Below, piece after piece: positions 23,748-32,247 of a DNA stretch of 35,135 bases. The number at the start of each line of letters is the position of its first letter. Position 1 is the first letter of the stretch. Source of the stretch: Bacteroidaceae bacterium (GTDB lineage: Bacteria > Bacteroidota > Bacteroidia > Bacteroidales > Bacteroidaceae); NCBI GenBank assembly GCA_017548165.1, contig JAFYMW010000068.1:1-35135 (forward strand), written 5' to 3'. The translations under genes and the position numbers were made by a program. The notes under the pieces were generated by a model, which worked only from the letters and a program-made list of their open reading frames with translations, was not told the DNA's origin and made no database searches.

Positions 23748-24776
23748 CTATTTTTTCTTTGTAAAAAATGTAAACTTCTGTAAGAAGTGATTCTTACGCT
23801 CCATGAGCATGACATCCAATGCCAAGAATAGAAGCGAGAGCAACAGAAAACTCTGGAACTGCTCGTCATATTCAGAGAATATCTGCGATTCTAATTCAAC
23901 ACGCCCCAACTTGTCTATATAATTATCAAGTTTCTTTTGCGCCGAACTGCTATTATCTACATATATATAATTTCCTCTACCAGCATTGGCTATCTCGCGA
24001 CACATATCCTCGTTGAGTCTGGACATCACAGTATTTCCCTCATTGTCTATAATATACCTGCCAGTACCGGGAACAGGTATTGGAGCTCCAGCAGGGGCAC
24101 CTACACCAAGAACATATACATGTATGCCTTTTTGTGCAGCAAGTTTGGCAGCCTCTACTGCCCCACCCTCATTATCCTCACCATCTGTGATAACAAAGAT
24201 GGCCTTGGCAGACTCTTCATTACTGGTAAAACTCTTGGAAGCCAAAGATATTGCGGCCGCAATGTCTGTACCCTGCATCTCTATCATAGAAGGAGAAGTG
24301 GTTTCCAAAAACATCTTGGCAGATACATAGTCACTGGTTATGGGCAATTGTACAAATGCTTGACCAGCATAAACAATCAAACCTATCTTATCGTCAGTCA
24401 TATTGTCGACAAGATTGGACACCATCATCTTTGCCTTCTCCAAACGATTGGGGCGTACATCCTCGGCAAGCATACTGTTACTGATATCCATTGCTATGAT
24501 TGCTTCAATACCAGTGCGTTTGCGTGTGTCTACCCTTGTTCCGTATTGTGGACGCGCCAATGCAATGACTAAAAACAGGAAAGACAATTGCAGCAACCAA
24601 AACTTTATCTCTACTCGCAAGGGGGAGACATCCTTCATCAAACTCTTCAGCAACAATGGGTCGCCATAACGTCTCAGATTATTTCTCTTCCTATACGACC
24701 ATATGTAATGCAGTGCTGCAAATATGGGTATTAGCAGTAGAAGATACAGATATTGTGGATTTTCGAATCTAAACAT
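23748..24776 (-). CDS. batB: BatB: von Willebrand A membrane protein
   Basis: This 342-aa protein has two N-terminal membrane segments (residues 8-26 and 58-76) and a VWA domain with the MIDAS motif D97-x-S99-x-S101 (MDISNSMLAEDVRPNRLEKA), a threonine in the ITSDY region near 150 and ITDGEDNEGG near 200. One membrane helix ends it near residue 320. The VWA domain would be periplasmic and bind a metal-coordinated partner. It pairs with BatA, its paralog, 23 bases upstream. Confidence 0.95.
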   Translation of the reverse strand: MFRFENPQYLYLLLLIPIFAALHYIWSYRKRNNLRRYGDPLLLKSLMKDVSPLRVEIKFWLLQLSFLFLVIALARPQYGTRVDTRKRTGIEAIIAMDISNSMLAEDVRPNRLEKAKMMVSNLVDNMTDDKIGLIVYAGQAFVQLPITSDYVSAKMFLETTSPSMIEMQGTDIAAAISLASKSFTSNEESAKAIFVITDGEDNEGGAVEAAKLAAQKGIHVYVLGVGAPAGAPIPVPGTGRYIIDNEGNTVMSRLNEDMCREIANAGRGNYIYVDNSSSAQKKLDNYIDKLGRVELESQIFSEYDEQFQSFLLLSLLFLALDVMLMERKNHFLQKFTFFTKKK

Positions 24777-24799
24777 ACTCTGTAATTGTGGTAATATAT

Positions 24800-25798
24800 T
24801 TATGGTATACGCTTCAAGATTGTAGCCCTCAACAACATGGCCAAAGACAATGCCAAAAGAGAGGCAAAGGCAAATAAATGATACGACTCATAACGCTTGG
24901 AATACTTGCGCACATTCATCTTGGTACGTTCCAACTGATCAATCTCCTTATAAATTTCAAAAAGTTTCTTGGTACTTGTGGCACGATATGCTTTGCCATC
25001 AGTTTTTTCTGCTATCTGTTCTAGTGTCTCTGTATCTATTTCCACAGCAACATTGACATATTCCTTACGACCAGCAACTATCTGTGGATAAGGTGCAGTA
25101 CCATTGGTTCCTACAGCAACAGTATATACGCGTATACCAAAACTCTTGGCTATATCGGCTGCCATACCTGGAGAAATATCACCACGATTATTGGTACCAT
25201 CCGTAAGAAGGATGATAACCTTGCTCTTGGCCTTGGACTCCTTAAGGCGTGTAACAGCATTTGAGATACCCATACCTATGGCTGTACCATCTTCGAGCAT
25301 ACCACGCATGACCATATTGCAATCAACACCAGTGAGCAGATTCAATAAGGCAGCATGATCCATGGTCATGGGACATTGGGTATATGCCTCTCCAGCAAAG
25401 ATGGTAAGACCAATATTGTCATTCTCACGACCGTTGATAAACTCTATAGCAACATTTCTAGCCGCTTGAACACGGTTGGGCTTAAGGTCCTCTGCCAACA
25501 TACTAGTAGATACATCCATACACAACATTATGTCAATACCCTCAACATTGGTATTACTCCACGAGTTGGAAGTCTGTGGACGTGCCAAAGCGCATACCAT
25601 AGTGATGAATGCAAATATTATGAGAACAAAAGGAGCATGAGTGAGCCACACTCGCCATGTGCGCTTGGTGCTTGCAAAGGCAGAGGTGGAACTAACCTTT
25701 AACGATGGTGTGCTCTTGCGATATTTTAGCACATACCATATTATATAAGGTATTAGCAACAGAAGCAACAGGAAATACAGAGGATTATAAAATTCCAT
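24800..25798 (-). CDS. batA: BatA: von Willebrand A membrane protein
   Basis: This 332-aa paralog of BatB has membrane segments at about 8-25 and 55-72. The MIDAS motif is D95-x-S97-x-S99 (MDVSTSMLAEDLKPNRVQAA), and a second loop is LLTDGTNNRGD near 195. A C-terminal helix lies near residues 310-328. The order BatA then BatB is standard for the operon. BatA and BatB are thought to form a heteromeric VWA complex. Confidence 0.95.
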   Translation of the reverse strand: MEFYNPLYFLLLLLLIPYIIWYVLKYRKSTPSLKVSSTSAFASTKRTWRVWLTHAPFVLIIFAFITMVCALARPQTSNSWSNTNVEGIDIMLCMDVSTSMLAEDLKPNRVQAARNVAIEFINGRENDNIGLTIFAGEAYTQCPMTMDHAALLNLLTGVDCNMVMRGMLEDGTAIGMGISNAVTRLKESKAKSKVIILLTDGTNNRGDISPGMAADIAKSFGIRVYTVAVGTNGTAPYPQIVAGRKEYVNVAVEIDTETLEQIAEKTDGKAYRATSTKKLFEIYKEIDQLERTKMNVRKYSKRYESYHLFAFASLLALSLAMLLRATILKRIP

Positions 25799-25855
25799 CT
25801 TTCTTCTTTATTTCTATTGATTTATGTAGGAATAAATTTGAATCTCACTTATATA

Positions 25856-26977
25856 TCAAAAGAACATATCGTATAATCGCCACACAATGGTTCCTAAGAT
25901 AAAGACTATACCCAATAACGACAGAACAATTATAGTTTTCATTATTATCACCTGCAACTGACGTTGCTTGTCAGTTTCCTTGATAATCTCAGGTTCGGGA
26001 ACTGCATTGGGGTCTTCCTCTATTTTGGTATCATTGACATACTGCAGAGCAGCAACAAGATTGGCGTCATTTTCATTAATTTGCGTGTTCCACTTAGCAA
26101 ACTTCACCAGGTCAGCAGTATAGAATATTTCACGCAGTTCGCTCAAACTCTTCTCATCGCCCTCTTGCACAAGACGCTCTATTATCTCAGCACTGGTCAT
26201 CTCCATAGCCGAAAAGGCATAACGCTCCTGTATGTAAGTACGCAATGCATCAGTGAGCAAAGTGTAATATTCCTTGCTGTCCTCGCTTGCCCAGGTACGT
26301 TCTTCCTTGATACGTTCTATCTCTGTTATAGCAACCTGATGTGGTGGCAACTTCTTCTTTCGGCGTACGATATGGAAGATGGGCTTGCCCTTTTTTACCA
26401 ATATAGCAAGCACTATAATCAAGATCACTAAAGGAATAGTCAGCAATATCCCATAGGCTATCTGTTTCCAGTCTGTCCAACTGAATGGTAAATCTTGTAT
26501 ATCACGTGGAGGAAAGAACATATCGGCATTGAGAGTGTCCACATCAACGGTATACACTTTAAAGGCCAAAGACATGCTTTCATATGTCGTTGTATCCACC
26601 TTCACCTTGAATGGTGGAAGATAGTAAAACGATGAATCCCAGGCAGTGATGACATATCGTTGTGTTATCTGACATTGCTTACCATCATTCATGAATATGG
26701 TATCTGGCTTATCAATGTCCACAACCTCCACATTTGGCAATATCTCCATACCCTTCCTTATATCTGGCATCTGTAAAGCACTGCCAGTGGGCATAGAAAC
26801 CTGTACCTCCAATCCATCCTGCTGTCCTACATAGAATTGTACACTATCCAGACTAGCTCTGACCGATACTTGTGCGCTCAATGTAGATACGGCAAACAAA
26901 GCGATTGCCAAAAAGACAACCACTCTGTTTGTCACAGCTGATATATAACAATATTGTTTCTGTATGATCTTAGACAT
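25856..26977 (-). CDS. BatD-like membrane protein of the Bat operon
   Basis: This 373-aa protein has an N-terminal signal or anchor helix (VVVFLAIALFAVSTLSA, 20-36), a beta-rich periplasmic region up to about 165 (DSVQFYVGQQDGLEVQVSMP resembles the start of BatD), a membrane helix at 173-195, a basic cytoplasmic segment with ERIKEERTWASEDSKEYYTL, and a final helix at about 347-368. It lies between DUF58 and batA, the place where Bacteroidetes operons hold an unnamed gene resembling DUF4381. It probably belongs to the Bat complex. I do not know its specific role. Confidence 0.7.
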   Translation of the reverse strand: MSKIIQKQYCYISAVTNRVVVFLAIALFAVSTLSAQVSVRASLDSVQFYVGQQDGLEVQVSMPTGSALQMPDIRKGMEILPNVEVVDIDKPDTIFMNDGKQCQITQRYVITAWDSSFYYLPPFKVKVDTTTYESMSLAFKVYTVDVDTLNADMFFPPRDIQDLPFSWTDWKQIAYGILLTIPLVILIIVLAILVKKGKPIFHIVRRKKKLPPHQVAITEIERIKEERTWASEDSKEYYTLLTDALRTYIQERYAFSAMEMTSAEIIERLVQEGDEKSLSELREIFYTADLVKFAKWNTQINENDANLVAALQYVNDTKIEEDPNAVPEPEIIKETDKQRQLQVIIMKTIIVLSLLGIVFILGTIVWRLYDMFF

Positions 26978-27001
26978 ACCTGAATGTTTTATTTATAGAA
27001 A

Positions 27002-27871
27002 TCACGATCTCTGTTTGAAAAGTCCCATCAATGCAGAAACATAGTCTTGGTCTGTACGCACACAAGCATTGTCAACGCCACTTCTTGAGAATGTATCTCT
27101 AAGGATATTCTGCTTAGTTCTCCACCATGCAGCATGCTGGTTGCGCACCTTCTTGCTACTGGTATCAATTAGCATCTCTGCCCCTGTTTCGGCATCGCGA
27201 ATCTGCATCAGTCCAACATTTGGCAATTCGGCAACTCTACGATCATATACCTGTATGGCTACCACATCGTGCTTGCGGTTGGCTATCGTCAGCGGCTGAC
27301 GGAAATCTTTCTCGTCAAGAAAGTCGCTCAGCAAGAATGCTGTACATCTACGCTTGATGGCAGAAGTGAGATATTCTACGGCATGACCTATATCGGTGAG
27401 TGTACTTTCGGGTTTAAACTCAAGTAACTCTCTGATGATATAGAGAATATGCTTTCTTCCCTTCTTGGGTGGAATAAACTTCTCCACCTTGTCAGAAAAG
27501 AAGATGACACCTATCTTGTCATTATTCTGTATGGCGGAGAATGCCAAAGTTGCGGCGATCTCTGTAAGCATTCTTCGTTTTGTCTGTACACTTGTACCAA
27601 ACTCCAAGCTGCCACTGACATCCACACACAACATTACAGTAAGTTCGCGCTCTTCCTCAAAAACCTTGACATAAGGTTTATTATATCTTGCCGTGACATT
27701 CCATTCTATGTCGCGGATGTCATCGCCATACTGGTATTCGCGAACCTCAGCAAAGGCCATGCCCCTACCCTTGAAAGCCGAATGGTATTCGCCCGCAAAG
27801 ATATTGTTGGACAATCCCTTTGTCTTGATTTCTATCTGCCTGACGCGCCCTAATAATTCGTTTGTCTCCAT
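27002..27871 (-). CDS. DUF58 family protein of the Bat operon
   Basis: This 289-aa cytoplasmic protein has the DUF58 core GRGMAFAEVREYQYGDDIRD (36-55), followed by a VWA-like fold with D84-x-S86-x-S88 (CVDVSGSLEFGT), then FLLSDFLDEKDF. It is the usual partner of MoxR ATPases and VWA proteins. It lies 35 bases after moxR. It probably acts as an adaptor between MoxR and the membrane Bat components. Confidence 0.93.
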   Translation of the reverse strand: METNELLGRVRQIEIKTKGLSNNIFAGEYHSAFKGRGMAFAEVREYQYGDDIRDIEWNVTARYNKPYVKVFEEERELTVMLCVDVSGSLEFGTSVQTKRRMLTEIAATLAFSAIQNNDKIGVIFFSDKVEKFIPPKKGRKHILYIIRELLEFKPESTLTDIGHAVEYLTSAIKRRCTAFLLSDFLDEKDFRQPLTIANRKHDVVAIQVYDRRVAELPNVGLMQIRDAETGAEMLIDTSSKKVRNQHAAWWRTKQNILRDTFSRSGVDNACVRTDQDYVSALMGLFKQRS

Positions 27872-27906
27872 TCCAATCTACTTGTACGATGATGGACACA
27901 CTAAAA

Positions 27907-28899
27907 TCAGGGTACCTCAACCTTGTTTATAATCTTGCTTACAATTTCCTCGGGAGTGATATTGTTGGCCTCTGCCTCGTAGGACAATCCAACACGGTGA
28001 CGCAGAACATCATGAGCAACGGCACGCACATCCTCGGGAATTACATAACCACGACGCTTGATGAAAGCATAAGCTCTAGCAGCCAAAGCCAAATTTATGC
28101 TGGCACGTGGACTGGCACCGAACTCTATATAATCCTTGATATCCTTCAAATTATACTTCTCGGGATAACGTGTTGCGAAAACGATATCGGCAATATATTG
28201 CTCTATCTTCTCATCAAGATAAACCTGACGCACTACAGCACGTGCCTCCAATATATCCTCGGTGCTCATCAATGGGTTTACCTCAGGAGCCTCACCTTTG
28301 ATATTCTGGCGAATGATGAGTTTCTCCTCTTCAAGCTTAGGATAATCAATGATTACCTTCAGCATAAAACGGTCTACCTGTGCCTCAGGCAATGGATAAG
28401 TACCTTCCTGCTCAATAGGATTCTGTGTAGCGAGAACCAGGAAAGGCTTAGGCAACTTAAAAGTCTTTTTACCGATAGTAACCTGACGCTCCTGCATGGC
28501 TTCAAGCAATGCACTCTGCACCTTTGCTGGAGCACGGTTAATCTCATCCGCCAAAACAAAATTGGCAAATACAGGACCCTTTTCTACTGAAAACGCTTCA
28601 TCCTTCTGAGAATAAATCATTGTACCGATAACGTCAGCAGGCAACAAGTCTGGGGTAAACTGTATACGACTGAACTGCGCATCAACCAACGATGCCAGTG
28701 TCTTAATAGCCTGAGTCTTTGCCAAACCTGGTACACCTTCAAGCAACACATGTCCATCACTCAGCAAACCTATCAGCAGAGATTCCACCAAATGTTTCTG
28801 ACCAACAATCACCTGTGCCATACCTGTCTGCAGGTTGGTCACGAATGCGCTCTGACGCTCAATCTGCTCGTTCAGAGCACGAATATCAAAAGAGTTCAT
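27907..28899 (-). CDS. MoxR family AAA+ ATPase
   Basis: This 330-aa ATPase has Walker A GVPGLAKT (55-62), Walker B LADEINRAPAKVQSALLEAM, sensor 1 LATQNPIEQEGTYPLPEAQ and the sensor 2 region ASPRASINLALAARAYAF, all in order. MoxR proteins act as chaperone-like ATPases that activate VWA proteins. It is the first gene of the Bat operon, driven by a textbook promoter at 28934-28965. Length and motifs are normal. Confidence 0.95.
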   Translation of the reverse strand: MNSFDIRALNEQIERQSAFVTNLQTGMAQVIVGQKHLVESLLIGLLSDGHVLLEGVPGLAKTQAIKTLASLVDAQFSRIQFTPDLLPADVIGTMIYSQKDEAFSVEKGPVFANFVLADEINRAPAKVQSALLEAMQERQVTIGKKTFKLPKPFLVLATQNPIEQEGTYPLPEAQVDRFMLKVIIDYPKLEEEKLIIRQNIKGEAPEVNPLMSTEDILEARAVVRQVYLDEKIEQYIADIVFATRYPEKYNLKDIKDYIEFGASPRASINLALAARAYAFIKRRGYVIPEDVRAVAHDVLRHRVGLSYEAEANNITPEEIVSKIINKVEVP

Positions 28900-28933
28900 C
28901 TTGTCTTATTAGTACTTTTTATTGTTCAGTTTG

Positions 28934-28965
28934 CAAAGGTAGCAAGTTTATGGCATATTGACAAA
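28934..28965 (-). promoter_or_regulatory. Promoter of the Bat operon
   Basis: TTTG (28962-28965), 20 bases, TACCTTTG (28934-28941) on the minus strand. It is an exact consensus. The transcription start near 28927 leaves a leader of about 28 bases. No other consensus promoter was seen between the operon genes. Confidence 0.75.
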
Positions 28966-29054
28966 GCAGAAGATTTAAAAAGTACTACACAATATATAAT
29001 GGATGTTAAAAAATTACAAGAAGAAAACAGAAACGGCAACGATATGATTAAGAA

Positions 29055-29086
29055 AAATCCCCAACACGATCGGGTGCTGGGGATTT
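29055..29086 (-). terminator. Terminator of the ftsY-rimO-HU operon
   Basis: AAATCCCCAACAC (29055-29067) pairs with GTGCTGGGGATTT (29074-29086), 13 bp with one mismatch and a 6-base loop. It is followed on the minus strand by TTCTTAATC. It lies 12 bases past the HU-LysM stop. Confidence 0.75.
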
Positions 29087-29098
29087 CTTGTGATAATT

Positions 29099-30544
29099 TC
29101 ACTCTGCCTTATCCTTTACTTTTTTGACCAGTTTAGGAATTCGTATAGGATCTCCGGTATGGATGATATTGGGATCTTCGAATTTATTGAATACAATCAA
29201 ATATTTAATAAGATTATGATCACCAAGTTCCTTGCGAGCTATTCCATACAACGTCTCTCCAACTTGCATATAATGTACTCTTCCGGCATCACCCACAATC
29301 CAATACTCACCACCTGGCACCTGAGGGAAATACTTAGCTATCTCAGCCGGATCCTCCTCAACTTCCACAGGTTGCACAACCTTCACTGTATCTTGTTTAA
29401 GAGTATCTGTACTTAGCGTATCTTGTTCTGCAACAACAGTATTAGACACATCCTCTTGAACCTCTACATTATCATTTTGAGAAAGATTCGCAGAAGCCTC
29501 ATCCTCTGAGTACAAAGTAACATCCAGCATATCCAGCACCCTAAAATGACCTGCCGCATAGGATGCGCACATCAACACAACAACAATGAGAATATGCCAC
29601 CAACTCAATGTACTCTTGGAAGCCGCAGAACCTGTATCTTCCAATGATTCTTCTGCCATTGGATATACTGAACTTTCACCCGAAATCACACCACGAGTTG
29701 ATATATCCACACGTTTGACAGGCGTTATTGACGTAGATTCTGTTTTGCGTTCAACTGTTTCGGTAGGCTCAGAAACAATCTCTGCCGAGGCATCATCCCT
29801 TGTATCATCATCTGTAGTTGCAACGACATCAATATCAGACGCATCAGTATCACCAGAGCCTTCTGCAGAGTCATTCTCAAGTTCCGTTGCCTCAGACTCC
29901 TCTTCTATACCCTCCTCTATTGTTTCTGCATCAACAACCTCTTCCTCAGGTGTCGTATCTGTATGTTTAATCTCTTCCTCAGAACTCGTCTCATTGAAAT
30001 TACCTGCTGCCAACTCCGTTTCACTCTGTTGAGTCAACTGCTGGAGCGCAGAGTCTAAATCTCCCAAACTATCCTCAGAAATAGCTGGCACCTCATCACA
30101 TTGAGCATTGACAGGCAAACTTTGCAGTTCATTTTCTTCCGACTCAGTCAGTAAGACATCATCATAATTATCCTCCGACTCAGCCAACGATGGAATTCTT
30201 TCCATATCTTCCAGCGACGTCGCATCGTTAATCAAAGTTGTCTCAAAATCAGCAAAAGGCCTGTTTACAGCATCCTTCAATGAAGCATCTGGAGTAAAGG
30301 TAAGTTTGGTATGTCCTGCAATAACTATACGCTCACCTGTATTGACATTAATACTTTCACGATCAGAAACACTGACAAGTTTAAATGTACCCAATCCTTT
30401 TATCTTCACCAATTTGTCGCGGGTAACATATTCTTCAACTATTTCGAATACTAGCTTGACAAAAGACGTTGCTGTCTTAATATCGCAACCACAACGGTTG
30501 GCATATGCCAGTGCGAGATCCTGTATGTTCATCTTCTTATCCAT
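29099..30544 (-). CDS. HU-domain, transmembrane, LysM fusion protein
   Basis: This 481-aa protein has three parts. Residues 1-95 are an HU/IHF-type DNA-binding domain (FEIVEEYVTRDKLVKIKGLG, then TKLTFTPDASLKDAVN). Residues 100-310 are a long acidic, low-complexity linker rich in E, D, S and T. A single membrane helix at about 313-331 (WWHILIVVVLMCASYAAG) is followed by a further acidic linker and a C-terminal LysM domain (about 424-470, MQVGETLYGIARKELGDHNL). No signal peptide precedes the HU domain, so the predicted topology is HU in the cytoplasm and LysM in the periplasm, where LysM binds peptidoglycan. It could tie the nucleoid to the cell wall; that is inference. The start at 30544 could instead be M5. 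It is last in the operon, 17 bases after the small HU gene. Confidence 0.88.
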   Translation of the reverse strand: MDKKMNIQDLALAYANRCGCDIKTATSFVKLVFEIVEEYVTRDKLVKIKGLGTFKLVSVSDRESINVNTGERIVIAGHTKLTFTPDASLKDAVNRPFADFETTLINDATSLEDMERIPSLAESEDNYDDVLLTESEENELQSLPVNAQCDEVPAISEDSLGDLDSALQQLTQQSETELAAGNFNETSSEEEIKHTDTTPEEEVVDAETIEEGIEEESEATELENDSAEGSGDTDASDIDVVATTDDDTRDDASAEIVSEPTETVERKTESTSITPVKRVDISTRGVISGESSVYPMAEESLEDTGSAASKSTLSWWHILIVVVLMCASYAAGHFRVLDMLDVTLYSEDEASANLSQNDNVEVQEDVSNTVVAEQDTLSTDTLKQDTVKVVQPVEVEEDPAEIAKYFPQVPGGEYWIVGDAGRVHYMQVGETLYGIARKELGDHNLIKYLIVFNKFEDPNIIHTGDPIRIPKLVKKVKDKAE

Positions 30545-30561
30545 GACACAATAAGGCTATG

Positions 30562-30834
30562 TTACTGGATTTTATTTTTCAACACATTGCTCTGCTTGAA
30601 ACCAACTACCATCTTGGGGGGAACAAGCATACGCTGTCCTGTGGTAGGAGATATCAGCACACGCTCCAAACGTTTCTTGGTTTCAAATGTACCAAAGTTG
30701 GGAATGGCGATAGAATCCTCTTCACAAAGATGCTCAGTAATTTCTGCAACAAGCGTATTTATCTTTTGCTGCGTTTCCTTTGCATTAGACTTGGTCCTTC
30801 GCGCCAATTCTGCAATGAATTCCTTGTTATTCAT
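30562..30834 (-). CDS. HU/IHF family DNA-binding protein
   Basis: This 90-aa histone-like protein (MNNKEFIAELARRTKSNAKE...) has the two N-terminal helices, the beta core AIPNFGTFETKKRLERVL and a beta-arm with the family's PTTGQRMLVPPKMVV stretch. Length is normal. It binds and bends DNA as a dimer. It is directly upstream of the HU-LysM gene (17 bases), so the free HU and the membrane-anchored HU domain are made together and could form a heterodimer (inference). Confidence 0.95.
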   Translation of the reverse strand: MNNKEFIAELARRTKSNAKETQQKINTLVAEITEHLCEEDSIAIPNFGTFETKKRLERVLISPTTGQRMLVPPKMVVGFKQSNVLKNKIQ

Positions 30835-30898
30835 GGTTTACTAGTTAGGTTTCAATATTTTTAAAGCAACATTCTTTATTATCAAAGAGAAAGAATGG

Positions 30899-32188
30899 CT
30901 ACTTCAGTTCTGCATATAAATCAAAATCTTCCGACTGTGTTATCACAACATCGCAAAAGCACCCAGGAACCACCCCTTCTGTATCAGCAGGAAGCAATAC
31001 TTCTGGATCCACCTCGGGAGAATCGTATTCCGTTCTGCCCACAAACCAATCACCCTCAAGTCGGTCTATCATCACTCGCATCTCCATACCGACTTTTTCC
31101 TGCTGTACTTCAGCAGAAATCTTCTGTTGCAAACGCATCAGGCGTGATAGACGTACCTGTTTTGTCTCTTCATCGATATTATCATCATACAATCTGGCAC
31201 TTGGGGTTCCTTGTTCTTCGCTATAGGCAAAAGACCCCATTCGTTCGAAGCGTGCCCATCGTACAAATTCGCACAACTCTTCAAAATCCTCTTCGGTCTC
31301 GCCAGGAAAACCTACCATGAGTGTAGTACGAAGATGTATTCCAGGTACTCGTCTACGCATTTCCTCGATGAGACGATACGTTTCTTCCTTGCTTATATGT
31401 CTATGCATAGCCTCCAACACATTGTCAGAGATATGCTGAAGGGCTATATCAAGGTATTTGCATACATTGCCATTCTCTCGCATAACATCCAGAAGTTCCA
31501 AAGGAAAATCTGTTGGATATGCATAATGCAAGCGAATCCACTCAACACCGGGTATCTGTGCCATAGCCTGCACCAATTGTGCAATGCGACGCTCTTTGTA
31601 TAAATCAACACCGTAGAATGTCAGTTCCTGCGCAATAACCTGAAATTCCTTCACTCCCTGTGCCACAAGATTGCGCACTTCATCAAGGATTTCCTCCATT
31701 GGGCGCGAACGATGAGCACCAGTGATGATAGGTATGGCGCAATATGCGCAACGTCGACTACATCCTTCAGAAATCTTCAGATATGCATAGTGCGATGGGG
31801 TTGTAATATGACGTTCGTTAGCGATGGATTCATTGTATTCATGTCCAAGGTCCTCTAAAAGACAAGTCCAATCAAACTTACCGTAATATCGGTCAACCTC
31901 AACAATCTCTTTACCGAGCTCATCCATGAAGCGTTCACTCAGACACCCCATAACATAAAGCTTCTGCAGGTATCCATCATTCTTGCGTTGAGCAAGTTCC
32001 AATATCATATTGATACTTTCTTCCTGAGCATCTGCGATAAAACCGCAAGTATTCACCACAGCAATCTCACCAGTTAACAGTTCTGCATCGTGCGTCACTT
32101 CATATCCCACCGCCTCAAGCTGGCGCATAAGACGCTCGCTATCCACAAGATTTTTGCTACATCCGAGAGTAATGATATCTATCTTCAT
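30899..32188 (-). CDS. rimO: Ribosomal protein S12 methylthiotransferase RimO
   Basis: This 429-aa radical SAM enzyme adds a methylthio group to the aspartate of ribosomal protein S12. The N-terminal UPF0004 domain has cluster cysteines C10, C48 and C82. The radical SAM triad is C143, C147, C150 (CSRRCAYC). The TRAM domain closes the protein. The start MKIDIITLGCSKNLVDSE is standard. It lies 59 bases after ftsY and 64 bases before the HU gene. Confidence 0.97.
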   Translation of the reverse strand: MKIDIITLGCSKNLVDSERLMRQLEAVGYEVTHDAELLTGEIAVVNTCGFIADAQEESINMILELAQRKNDGYLQKLYVMGCLSERFMDELGKEIVEVDRYYGKFDWTCLLEDLGHEYNESIANERHITTPSHYAYLKISEGCSRRCAYCAIPIITGAHRSRPMEEILDEVRNLVAQGVKEFQVIAQELTFYGVDLYKERRIAQLVQAMAQIPGVEWIRLHYAYPTDFPLELLDVMRENGNVCKYLDIALQHISDNVLEAMHRHISKEETYRLIEEMRRRVPGIHLRTTLMVGFPGETEEDFEELCEFVRWARFERMGSFAYSEEQGTPSARLYDDNIDEETKQVRLSRLMRLQQKISAEVQQEKVGMEMRVMIDRLEGDWFVGRTEYDSPEVDPEVLLPADTEGVVPGCFCDVVITQSEDFDLYAELK

Positions 32189-32247
32189 TGAATTGAGGTC
32201 AATTTATAAAAGGGCTTCTCCTATAGAGTCACACTATCATTAATTTA

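Noticed and set aside
27862-28590. A 242-codon plus-strand frame opposite moxR
   Set aside because: It is antisense to a complete MoxR ATPase, and the cysteine- and leucine-rich product has no domain.
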